Shown here piece by piece: positions 8,400 to 16,783 of a stretch of DNA of 41,867 bases. The position numbers and the translations under genes are program-made. The notes under the pieces were generated by a model, which made no database searches, was not told where the DNA came from, and saw only the letters and a list, made by a program, of their open reading frames with translations. Position 1 is the first letter of the stretch. Every line of letters starts with the position of its first letter. Source of the stretch: Melioribacteraceae bacterium (lineage in GTDB: Bacteria > Bacteroidota > Ignavibacteria > Ignavibacteriales > Melioribacteraceae); NCBI GenBank assembly GCA_022181065.1, contig BQMY01000105.1, positions 1-41,867 on the forward strand, read 5' to 3'.

Positions 8400-9836
8400 T
8401 TATTTAAGTACCGACATTTTATTCGAGATCGTATTTCCTGTTGTGGTCAGTTTGTACACATAAACACCGGAGGAGAGATGTTCAGCGTTAAAACTAACTG
8501 AATGTGTACCGGCTGTGGTATAACCGCTGTAAACTTCAGCTACTTTCTGACCAAGCAGATTAAATACAGCAATTTCGGCATTACCCGCTTCCGGTATTTC
8601 AAAATTTATTGTTGTTTCAGGATTGAACGGATTTGGATAATTTTGCCCTAGTGAAAATCCGGCAATATTTACATCATCCTCAACAGAAACGAGCTTGATT
8701 GCGGTCGCAGTAACCGTAATAGTATCAACCTTATTACTATTTTCATGCTCTTTTATAGCCAGCTTAACTGTGCCGGTGCCTTCATTTTCTATTGAAAAAA
8801 AGTGAAGGGAAAGTTCTCTAGTTTCGCCCGGAGCAATGGGAGAACTCGCGAACATAGATGTTGTGGAGATCGAGTCAACATCGGGCGGGAAACAAACATC
8901 AAAGCACAATGATGAAGTCCAGCTATCAGGTAAATCATTCATTGTACGAATAATATCCATTGTAATTGTATCCTGCGCGGTGTTTTCAATTTCAACGTAA
9001 AATACCATTTCAGCGCCGAGTGTGTCGCTAAGCTCGGTGTTTTCATAACTTACAGAAAAGTGATCAGGCTCGCGGAGTTTATATTGCTCACCCTGCTGAA
9101 TTTCCGCGACATTTAGCGGAGAAGCGTTTTCATATACAAAAGCTACTATATCACAATTCATATCAATATAATTTTCCGATACGATCGTGCTTACTTCAAC
9201 GGTAATGGTGTCACCAGCTGCCCATACTTCACCATTATTCAGTGTATCGCCCAGAGCGCCATTTATCATATCTCTTACAACGTGGTCGTGGATATAATTT
9301 GAGCCGCCTGTGCAGCTTCCGTTACCGGTCTGAGCATAAACCAATCCGTTTTCTAGAAGCAGAACATTGAGGTAATAGTCGCCCGTAAGTTCTTCCAACG
9401 CGACAATATCAACAGTCATATTTAATTCGCGTGTTGCCGGATTGTAATCTAAATTGGAATTGATATCAACAGTTGCGGGCTGGTTCTTCTGATTTATCAT
9501 TCTTGCCGGCCACTGGTTCCTGCTGACCGGAGCAATAGTGCGATCTACAGTACCGCTTGGATATGAAGTCAATCCGAGCATACTCATCACTTCATTACCG
9601 TTAAAATTTTTCCAGGGATCTGATCCACCGCCGTGATAGGCTATCACAATGGCGTTTGGAACGAGTACATATACCTGATTTTCAATTACATCATGCCCGC
9701 AGGGACACCATTGGCACCAGGTTCCGGTACAAAATTCGAGTACGGGATTACGTGTTTGGGCATGTAAATCGGAGTATTGGCTGTTTGCCGAAAAAAATAA
9801 TACTACTACAAAAAAAAGTGTTTTGAAAAACTTCAT
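8400..9836 (-). CDS. Omp28-like secreted thiol protein fused to a cysteine-pair domain
   Basis: This 478-residue protein combines the two themes of the operon. After a signal peptide (about 1-27) comes an Omp28-type thioredoxin-like domain with EFCTGTWCQWCPCGH, giving C36, C41, C44, C46 and H48. About residues 258-380 form one copy of the W-x-SS-x-C-x3-C-FP domain (C311/C315), which is present three times in the next gene. The end is a T9SS sorting domain (about 395-478, NYPNPFNPET). The fusion ties the function of the repeat domain to that of the Omp28 domain. It lies 49 bp upstream of the three-repeat gene on the same strand, with no terminator seen between them. Confidence 0.8.
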   Translation of the reverse strand: MKFFKTLFFVVVLFFSANSQYSDLHAQTRNPVLEFCTGTWCQWCPCGHDVIENQVYVLVPNAIVIAYHGGGSDPWKNFNGNEVMSMLGLTSYPSGTVDRTIAPVSRNQWPARMINQKNQPATVDINSNLDYNPATRELNMTVDIVALEELTGDYYLNVLLLENGLVYAQTGNGSCTGGSNYIHDHVVRDMINGALGDTLNNGEVWAAGDTITVEVSTIVSENYIDMNCDIVAFVYENASPLNVAEIQQGEQYKLREPDHFSVSYENTELSDTLGAEMVFYVEIENTAQDTITMDIIRTMNDLPDSWTSSLCFDVCFPPDVDSISTTSMFASSPIAPGETRELSLHFFSIENEGTGTVKLAIKEHENSNKVDTITVTATAIKLVSVEDDVNIAGFSLGQNYPNPFNPETTINFEIPEAGNAEIAVFNLLGQKVAEVYSGYTTAGTHSVSFNAEHLSSGVYVYKLTTTGNTISNKMSVLK

Positions 9837-9908
9837 ATCTCCCCTTATTACGCGTACTACTTTGGATGAAAAAATATCGGGCGGGATTCATTTCCCACCC
9901 TGTATAAA

Positions 9909-11735
9909 CTATTTAAGAACTGACATTTTTTTACTAACGCTGAATTCACCCGCTGTAAGTTTATAAATATAAACACCGGATGACAATTTACCCGCGTCGA
10001 AATTAACTTCATGTACACCTGCATCCATTGTGCCATTATACAATTCGGTTACTTTCTGACCAAGAAGGTCATATACGCTCACGTTTACTTTTGCCATTTC
10101 AGGAATTTCAAATTTGATTTTTGTTTCCGGGTTGAACGGATTTGGATAATTCTGGTGTAATACAAATTCAGATGGAATTGTTACAGAGCTTACCGAGAAT
10201 GATCCGCCTGATTTAAGAATATAAGGTTCATTCGCTTTTATTGCTGCTTCTTCCCCTGCTGACTTGATCATCAAATCTGTACCGTTTGCGCGGATAGTAA
10301 GCGGATATTCCATTCCGGCAACATCAACATAATTGATATTGTTAAGCGACTCTACATATCTGCCCGAAGCAAATCTTACATCTATCGCGCCCTGTGGCGG
10401 AGCCGGTGGCATTTCGTATTTGTTTAGATCAACTGTCTGGTTAGTCAGATATAATTTTGCTGTTTTGGAATTAGCATCTGTTACAGTAATAAAAGGCCAT
10501 TTTTCATTAGCGGTAACAACATTTTCTTCATTACCATTTTTGGCTGTACCGGAGTTAAAATACATACTTCCGGCAGCGGTTGATTTAACCCAATAACCTT
10601 TACCCGGTTTGAGCATGGCGGTTGCCTGATAAAGTTCATCAAAACCAAAATATGATGATCCAACAATATCGGCGGGATCAGTTGTAATATCTACAATAGC
10701 TACAGTTGAACTGAACGGACCGATAAGATTCCAACCCGCGTTAAGACTTACAGGTTCTGTTGGTTCACTACCTTCAATATTAAGCGCTTCAAGTTCAGAG
10801 AATTTTGCCCAGTATCCTTTACCATTCTCAATTGTTGATACAGGGAAGTATCCGTTATCGAATTCATAAATATCTGAAATCGCGCTCTGGAAAATCGCCG
10901 AAGTACTCATATCACTTGCTTCTTTTGGAGCGGAAACTAGGTTCCATCCTTCATTAACAACAACATTAAACGAGTTGCTTCCAACAAGAGGATATTTCTC
11001 AGCCTGCTGAATTTCACTTTGTGCGAAAGGCGCGTTCTCTCTGTAAACCATAGCAACGACTTCGCAGTTACCATCAACAAAATCGTTAGAGATATAGTAA
11101 TCTGCTACTGAAGAATAAGTTTCACCGGTTGACCAGGAAACACCATTATTTAGCGAAACACCTTTTGCGCCATTTATCATGGCACGCACTACATGATCAT
11201 GCACGTAATTACTAGTTCCACCTGTTTGCGGGTAAACAAGTTTATCTTCCATAAGAATGAGAGAAACGAAATAATCACCTTCGAGGTCTTCAAGGGCTGT
11301 AACCGAGGCAATCATGTTCAACTGACGCGTAACAGGATCGTAAGATTTCAACAATTCAATTTCAACAGTAGGCGGGATATTTTTACGAGCATTCATCCGG
11401 GTTACCCATTCACCACGGCTGACAGGCGCAGATGTTCTGTCCGCAATTCCGGTTGGATACGCTGAAAAACCGAGATAAGTTCTGATCGCGCTTCCGTAAA
11501 AGTTGGCGTACGGGTCTGAAGAACCACCATGATAAGCTATAATGATGGCATTAGGCATTGCAGGTAAAATATCGTTTTCTATTATAACATGTCCCTGCGG
11601 GCAATAAACACACCATGTTCCGGTACAAAATTCGAGAACCGGATTTCTGGTTTGAGCATTTACATCACTCTGTGAAAACGCTCCGGCAAACATTATTAAA
11701 AAAAACAGGATAGACAAAGTTTTGGCTATCTTCAT
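9909..11735 (-). CDS. Omp28-like secreted thiol protein with GWNL-type domains and T9SS sorting domain
   Basis: A 608-residue exported protein with a signal peptide (about 1-27) and an Omp28-type domain with EFCTGTWCVYCPQGH (C37, C42, C45, H49). A region near residues 255-395 contains two GWNL units (EGWNLVSAPK and AGWNLIGPF) and two GYW units (KGYWAKF and KGYWVKS). The sorting domain covers about residues 525-608. The GWNL/GYW region recurs in the giant proteins at 32910-37187 and 37506-41816. Its start is supported by a strong GGAGG site just upstream of the ATG at 11735, so it may be translated well. Its N-terminal 35 residues closely parallel those of the 8400-9836 protein, indicating gene duplication within the operon. 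Confidence 0.8.
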   Translation of the reverse strand: MKIAKTLSILFFLIMFAGAFSQSDVNAQTRNPVLEFCTGTWCVYCPQGHVIIENDILPAMPNAIIIAYHGGSSDPYANFYGSAIRTYLGFSAYPTGIADRTSAPVSRGEWVTRMNARKNIPPTVEIELLKSYDPVTRQLNMIASVTALEDLEGDYFVSLILMEDKLVYPQTGGTSNYVHDHVVRAMINGAKGVSLNNGVSWSTGETYSSVADYYISNDFVDGNCEVVAMVYRENAPFAQSEIQQAEKYPLVGSNSFNVVVNEGWNLVSAPKEASDMSTSAIFQSAISDIYEFDNGYFPVSTIENGKGYWAKFSELEALNIEGSEPTEPVSLNAGWNLIGPFSSTVAIVDITTDPADIVGSSYFGFDELYQATAMLKPGKGYWVKSTAAGSMYFNSGTAKNGNEENVVTANEKWPFITVTDANSKTAKLYLTNQTVDLNKYEMPPAPPQGAIDVRFASGRYVESLNNINYVDVAGMEYPLTIRANGTDLMIKSAGEEAAIKANEPYILKSGGSFSVSSVTIPSEFVLHQNYPNPFNPETKIKFEIPEMAKVNVSVYDLLGQKVTELYNGTMDAGVHEVNFDAGKLSSGVYIYKLTAGEFSVSKKMSVLK

Positions 11736-11757
11736 GAGGACCTCCGATTAAATTAAT

Positions 11758-12732
11758 TTAATGGTTTGATCCGGCCTGGTAAATCTGCTTTGTGGAACTG
11801 TTCTGAACAAAGGCGACTACTTTTAATTTTGAAGTATCCCAGGCACCGTCAACCGCCTGCTCAAAATTGAATGTATAGATGCCGCTTTGGGAAATATTTC
11901 CAAGAGATTCACCATTATTCGAGGGAAGAACAGCACGCATTACATCATAGAATTCGGATTCTCCGTTGGGGGCGGAGTACTGAATTTCTGTTTCTACAAT
12001 GGCTGCGTACAATACGGAATTTGAATAATCTACACCGGATATATCAGGTATTTCCAGTTGTATATTTGTTTTGTAATTACTTCCAACTACATCACCGGCA
12101 ACATGAATTTCAAATGGAGCCGCGATGGTTAATTGTTGTTCTATGTTAGTTTTAATATCATCTTTATCGGTTGGAACGGGTTTAACTGTACCATCGAGAA
12201 TTACTGTTGGCGCAAAAAGTACATTGTAAAAACTCCGTCTGAAATCGCAATTGGAACTTGCCGCAAGATAAAAAGGATCATTCGGACCCGGAAAGTTTGT
12301 GGGGAATTTAACCGATAATAACTGATCACCAAACTCTCCCTTTAATTCCTCAATGTATTGGTTGGAAACTACACACGGAGCGCAGCTGGTGTTTGCGAAA
12401 TCTTCCAGCAAAACTACTTTTTGAATAGTTACAATCGACATGTCAATATTTACAGTTAATGGTGCCGTTTCTGTAACTGTAATGGTTTGCGGGGAAGCCG
12501 TGTAATTATCCTTTTCAAGTGAAATAACATAACTACCTACCGCCAGATTAATTGAGTCGGGAGTGTACAGATTTGTGAAAATGTCATCGATAAATATCTT
12601 CGCGCTATCAATATTAGATGTTATCACAACCTTCTGAGTTACAATATTTCCGGCAGGGTCAGTAGGAGGATTTGTTTCACAGGCGTAAATTAAGGATAAT
12701 AAGACAAAAGCAGCGTATTTAAGGAGTTTCAT
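11758..12732 (-). CDS. PEGA and Omp28-like lipoprotein
   Basis: A 324-residue lipoprotein. The N-terminus MKLLKYAAFVLLSLIYAC ends in a lipobox with C18 as the acylated residue. The frame is open further upstream to 12798, but this ATG at 12732 gives a proper lipoprotein signal. Residues about 32-98 resemble a PEGA domain (SAKIFIDD, AVGSYVISLEKDNY). The rest is an Omp28-type thioredoxin-like domain with C117 and C120 (NTSCAPC). It has no T9SS sorting domain, so it should be anchored in a membrane rather than released. It is the first gene of the seven-gene leftward run, only 22 bp before the next gene, which makes it a plausible membrane-tethered partner of the secreted paralogues. Confidence 0.75.
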   Translation of the reverse strand: MKLLKYAAFVLLSLIYACETNPPTDPAGNIVTQKVVITSNIDSAKIFIDDIFTNLYTPDSINLAVGSYVISLEKDNYTASPQTITVTETAPLTVNIDMSIVTIQKVVLLEDFANTSCAPCVVSNQYIEELKGEFGDQLLSVKFPTNFPGPNDPFYLAASSNCDFRRSFYNVLFAPTVILDGTVKPVPTDKDDIKTNIEQQLTIAAPFEIHVAGDVVGSNYKTNIQLEIPDISGVDYSNSVLYAAIVETEIQYSAPNGESEFYDVMRAVLPSNNGESLGNISQSGIYTFNFEQAVDGAWDTSKLKVVAFVQNSSTKQIYQAGSNH

Positions 12733-12970
12733 ATTCAATTTCCAATGGGAATTAAGTTTATTATACAGATTAAAATAATATTCATTATTTAGGAACACAA
12801 CTGATATTGTAGTATTATTTTCATTTTTGGAATATTTATTTAATATAAATGCATATTCCTTTCCAAGTTAATAAAAACCTAAACTAAAATGGAAGAGTTG
12901 TGCAAAACAATTTACATGTTAAAAGAAATATATCTTTTTTTAGCAGACAGATTGCACCTCTTTTAATTGC

Positions 12971-12998
12971 GGAAATATCCTGTGATAGTTATATTTCC
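12971..12998. promoter_or_regulatory. Inverted repeat upstream of the aldehyde dehydrogenase
   Basis: GGAAATAT at 12971-12978 is exactly mirrored by ATATTTCC at 12991-12998 with a 12-bp spacer. It sits 26 bp before the ATG at 13025, in the 292-bp gap between two divergent transcription units. Position and symmetry fit an operator, but an RNA hairpin in the 5' leader is equally possible. I did not identify convincing promoter boxes here. Confidence 0.35.
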
Positions 12999-13024
12999 TG
13001 AGTAAAGAATAAAGCGGACGAATA

Positions 13025-14593
13025 ATGGACAAAGATTTAATATCGATTCAGGAAGTCAGGGAACTTACCGCAAAAGCGAAAGAAGCCCAACTAGAATTCA
13101 AACATTACAATCAGGAACAGGTTGACAAGATTGTCAAGGCAATGGCGGAAGCCGGATTTAATGATGCTGAACGACTCGCTAAAATGGCACACGAAGAGAC
13201 CGGATTTGGTAAATGGCAGGATAAAAAACTCAAAAACGAATTTGGAACGCGTGATGTTTACGAATCGATAAAAAATCTCAAATCAGTTGGAGTAATTGAT
13301 ATCCTTGAAGATGGCGCGATTGTTAAAATTGCAGAGCCGATGGGTGTTGTTGCTGCTCTGATTCCTTCCACCAATCCAACTTCAACTGTGATGTTCAAAG
13401 CTATTATTTCTCTTAAATGCCGTAATTCCATGGTTGCCTCTCCCCATCCAAGGGCGGCAAAATGTACCGCGGAGGCATTGCGTGTTGTCAGGGAAGCCGC
13501 TGAAAAAGCCGGTGCGCCTAAAAATCTTCTTTTCTGTCTTGAAAATCCAACATTGGCAGGCACTGAAGAGCTGATGAAAAATAAAAACACAGCTGTAATT
13601 CTCGCTACCGGCAGCAATCCGATGGTAAAAGCGGCATACAGCGCGGGTACTCCTGCCTACGGTGTGGGTTCCGGTAACGTTCCTTCGTTTATCGAAAAAA
13701 CAGCAAATGTTGATAAAGCTGTTCGCGATATCATTACAGGAACCACCTTTGATAACGGAACTCTGTGTTCATCCGAACAGGCAATGATTGTCGATAAAAA
13801 CATCAAACAGCGTGCAATTGAAATCGCCAAAAAAGCAAAAGCATACTTTGTTAATAAAGATGAAAAAATTAAGCTTGAAAAAGCAGTTACTAAAGACGGC
13901 AGAATAAATGCCGATATAGTTGGCAAACCAGCTACATGGATTGCAGACTACTCCGGTTTTTCCGTTCCGGAAGATACTTCTGTTTTAATTGCCGAATGTG
14001 AAGGTGTTGGAAGAGATGAACCTCTTTCCATGGAAAAACTCTCCCCAATACTGGCTTTTTATACCGTTGACGGCTGGCTGGAAGGATGCCATAAATGTAT
14101 CGACCTTCTCAATTTTGGCGGAGTTGGCCATACAATGTCTATCCACTCCAATGACAAAGATGTAATCATGAAATTCGCCCTGGAAAAACCGGCATTCCGT
14201 ATTGTGGTGAATACACCAAGTTCTCTTGGCGCGGTTGGTTTTTCTACAGGATTGTATCCCTCAATGACTCTCGGAGTTGGTACATGGGGCGGTTCAATTA
14301 TTTCTGAAAATGTTACCGCCAAACATCTGATGAATGTTAAAACGCTCGCTTTTGAAACAAGAGCGTTAAATGAAGGCAACGCGCTTAAATCATTTGGCAA
14401 CAAAGTGGATGTAAATGTGCCCTCAAAAGGTTATCTCGGTACTATTGAGGAAAGGTTACTCGCAAGAGCCGGTAATCCTTCGGTTAATCCTTTTGTGAAA
14501 CAGACGAAACCGGCAAAATCGGGCAAACCGATTTATGGTTCCGGTATAACCGAAGATGAGATTGAAAAAATACTGAAAGAATTCAAAAGTTAA
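13025..14593 (+). CDS. Probable CoA-acylating aldehyde dehydrogenase
   Basis: A 522-residue cytosolic enzyme of the aldehyde dehydrogenase superfamily. It resembles the acylating branch (EutE, PduP, the N-terminal half of AdhE, SauS), which converts an aldehyde, CoA and NAD+ to acyl-CoA. The catalytic cysteine is C248 in FDNGTLCSSEQ. STNPTS (about 115-120) and GVGSGNVP (about 213-220) match the cofactor region of this branch. The body ends near residue 465, and a linker rich in K, P and G then leads to a charged amphipathic helix at the extreme C-terminus (residues 507-522, ITEDEIEKILKEF). Such tails act as encapsulation peptides in microcompartment enzymes, but no shell gene is in the window. 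The gene is monocistronic. The substrate aldehyde cannot be specified. Confidence 0.85.
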   Translation: MDKDLISIQEVRELTAKAKEAQLEFKHYNQEQVDKIVKAMAEAGFNDAERLAKMAHEETGFGKWQDKKLKNEFGTRDVYESIKNLKSVGVIDILEDGAIVKIAEPMGVVAALIPSTNPTSTVMFKAIISLKCRNSMVASPHPRAAKCTAEALRVVREAAEKAGAPKNLLFCLENPTLAGTEELMKNKNTAVILATGSNPMVKAAYSAGTPAYGVGSGNVPSFIEKTANVDKAVRDIITGTTFDNGTLCSSEQAMIVDKNIKQRAIEIAKKAKAYFVNKDEKIKLEKAVTKDGRINADIVGKPATWIADYSGFSVPEDTSVLIAECEGVGRDEPLSMEKLSPILAFYTVDGWLEGCHKCIDLLNFGGVGHTMSIHSNDKDVIMKFALEKPAFRIVVNTPSSLGAVGFSTGLYPSMTLGVGTWGGSIISENVTAKHLMNVKTLAFETRALNEGNALKSFGNKVDVNVPSKGYLGTIEERLLARAGNPSVNPFVKQTKPAKSGKPIYGSGITEDEIEKILKEFKS

Positions 14594-14595
14594 TT

Positions 14596-14865
14596 TTACT
14601 GGCCCTCGTTTGAGGGCTTTTTTATTCGGTGTGGAGACGCGTTCAGTTTATATTCGTGGTAACCCGCTTCGAACTCGCGATCAAGAAGTGATGCTGCCTT
14701 TTCTCCAAGAATATTATATACTTCGAGAGTTACTTTTACAGCTTCCGGAAGACTGAATTTTATTGTAGTCGCGGGGTTAAACGGAGTAGGGTAGTTCTGA
14801 TATAAAGCGAAATCTGTTGGCAGAGTTAAGGATTCAACAGTTATTATCAGAATTGTAAAAAGTGA
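14596..14865 (-). pseudogene. Fossil T9SS sorting domain
   Basis: On the minus strand this frame reads through a recognisable sorting domain: LPTDFALYQNYPTPFNPATT, then IKFSLPEAVKV, then VYNILGEKAASLLDREFEAG. It has no start codon: a TAA lies at 14866-14868. The usual last 25 or so residues (SGVYFY...KKMLLLK type) are missing, and the frame instead runs through the terminator of the aldehyde dehydrogenase. A short hydrophobic run (FTILIIT) precedes the domain and may be a piece of the lost signal peptide. This is the remnant of a deleted secreted-protein gene, not a functional gene. Confidence 0.8.
14602..14623 (+). terminator. Terminator of the aldehyde dehydrogenase gene
   Basis: The stem GCCCTC/GAGGGC (14602-14607 with 14612-14617) has a GTTT loop and is followed by six T residues. 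It starts 8 bp after the stop codon. Confidence 0.9.
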
Positions 14866-15080
14866 TTATAAAAAAGTTTGTCAATTTATTATTGGAAGAA
14901 AGGTGAAATTTGAATTGTACTGATTAGATTAAAATATCAAAATGAATTATTTTATTCAAGTACAAGATTTATAGTATTTTAAGAAACATTGAATATTTAT
15001 AAATTTATTCTCGATAGATGGAGTGATGGAAAGTTTCGAGGGAAAACTCCGTTTACTATCTAAAAATTACTGAGGGCGAA
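14866..15080. other. AT-rich gap without a recognised gene
   Basis: Nothing recognisable lies between the fossil sorting domain and the next gene. The last 40 bp presumably hold the leader of the gene at 15081, with GAGGG about 5 bp before its ATG as ribosome binding site. Confidence 0.5.
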
Positions 15081-16694
15081 ATGAAAATATTTATAATAAT
15101 ATGTTTCCTGGTTGGGAGCATATACGGGCAACACAATCAAACCAAATTCCGGAAAAACGAAGAAGTTTTTATTTCATCGGTTGATAAAGTAACTTCCATT
15201 GTTGATACTACAGTAATCGATTCCAGAAAAATTGACTCCACTCTATATCTGGACATGTTTTCACAGAAATGTACTGTGAATGTATCTATCGCTTCATTTA
15301 ATGAACCCATTTTATATGATTATGATAAAGATGGTCAGGGTGAGATATATGGCTTTTATTACAATAACATATCAATTCCTGATTCATTGGGTTTAATATG
15401 TAAAGAGTTCGATAAAGAAAAGAATCAGTTTTTACATCGACGTTCTTACCCCGATTCCGCTATGATTCCCAGAATGGTTGTCGATTTGGATAAAGACGGT
15501 TATCCTGAATTTTTGGCAAATACATTTCTTCAACCAGACTTTTCAGAAATATGGGCATTTACAAAGCCTGAAAATGACCCCCTTCCAATTGAGAGAAAGT
15601 TCACATATAATGCAAAGAATCAAATGAATGACCATTATTATATTGATTTGGATAATGATGGACTGGAGGAGTATCTATATCTTGATTTTGATGATAGTAC
15701 TATTGTAATTATGCGCTATAACCCACTTCTAAATAACTTTGAAAAAATCTATTCACATCATCCACCATTTCGTAATCCGGGAGGTGGATTTGGAATAGGT
15801 GATTTGGATGAGGATGGATACCCGGAGATAAGTTACGGTGATTTATGGGGAAACTATGTTATATACGAATATCAGGAAGGTGAGGGTTTTAAGGATATCT
15901 GGTATGGTACTGTTGAGACCTACAATGTGATACATCACTTTGTAACGAACGATATTAACGGCAACGGTAAAAAAGAGTTGTGGATAGGGGGAGACGCTAC
16001 ATACTACAATAAAACAGCAACCAGATTTACCTGTTTTGAAGCAACAGGTAATAACACATATGAACCAGTCCATGTAATTGATATTGACTGGATATTTTCA
16101 TTTTTCGCAGGAAACTCGTTCGCAAGTGATATCAATAATGACGGTAAGGAAGAAATCTTTTTGTGCCTGGATCAACACATCTTTATACTTGAGTATAATG
16201 AGGGTGAGTATGAAATATATTATACATTGAAAAATCCGAGAAGATTTGAATTTACACTATTCACCGGAGCAACAATTTTTGATATAGATAATAACGGTTT
16301 GAATGAATTGGTAATATCCGGTTATTGGTATGGAAATGAAGAAAGGTATGACTTTAGTACCTTGTACGAAATAAATCCCGGACTTGTAAGTGTAAATGAG
16401 GATAACATAATTGAGACATTACCTGAGGACTTCCAATTAAATCAAAATTATCCAAATCCTTTTAACGGTCAAACAAGAATAAGTTTTAATCTTCCGGAGA
16501 GAGGGCTGTTAGAGATAAGAATCTATGATACTCTGGGTCGGCTTGTTGATGAATTTTCAAAAGAATATGGAAGCGGCATTCATGAATACATCTGGAATAC
16601 AGATAAGTCTAAGAACCTTTCAACAGGTCTATATCTTATAAATGTTAAATATATGACTTTCAACAAAACGATAAAAACTATACTTCTGAAATAA
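15081..16694 (+). CDS. FG-GAP/VCBS-like secreted protein with T9SS sorting domain
   Basis: A 537-residue protein beginning with a signal peptide (about 1-16). The body contains seven short acidic loops of the type D-x-D-x-(D/N)-G-x2-E, for example DLDKDGYPEF, DLDNDGLEEY, DLDEDGYPEI, DINNDGKEEI and DIDNNGLNEL. These are calcium-binding loops typical of FG-GAP/VCBS beta-propellers. The sorting domain starts near residue 450 with NYPNPFNGQT, a slight variant of the usual NYPNPFNPST. Expected location: cell surface or medium; the ligand is unknown. It is a single gene with a good GAGGG ribosome site, 89 bp before the glycosidase-like gene on the same strand. Its context does not assign a pathway. 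Confidence 0.8.
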   Translation: MKIFIIICFLVGSIYGQHNQTKFRKNEEVFISSVDKVTSIVDTTVIDSRKIDSTLYLDMFSQKCTVNVSIASFNEPILYDYDKDGQGEIYGFYYNNISIPDSLGLICKEFDKEKNQFLHRRSYPDSAMIPRMVVDLDKDGYPEFLANTFLQPDFSEIWAFTKPENDPLPIERKFTYNAKNQMNDHYYIDLDNDGLEEYLYLDFDDSTIVIMRYNPLLNNFEKIYSHHPPFRNPGGGFGIGDLDEDGYPEISYGDLWGNYVIYEYQEGEGFKDIWYGTVETYNVIHHFVTNDINGNGKKELWIGGDATYYNKTATRFTCFEATGNNTYEPVHVIDIDWIFSFFAGNSFASDINNDGKEEIFLCLDQHIFILEYNEGEYEIYYTLKNPRRFEFTLFTGATIFDIDNNGLNELVISGYWYGNEERYDFSTLYEINPGLVSVNEDNIIETLPEDFQLNQNYPNPFNGQTRISFNLPERGLLEIRIYDTLGRLVDEFSKEYGSGIHEYIWNTDKSKNLSTGLYLINVKYMTFNKTIKTILLK

Positions 16695-16783
16695 AAGATC
16701 AATTATAGCTTACAGGATTTACTCTACGGATTTATCTCCATATATTTGGTTTACGAATGACCGACCATTATTCCGGAGAAAAA

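Noticed and set aside
14865-14884. TTGACA and TATAAT boxes on the minus strand
   Set aside because: The spacer is only 8 bp, far from the required 16-19 bp, and the boxes would drive only the fossil sorting domain.
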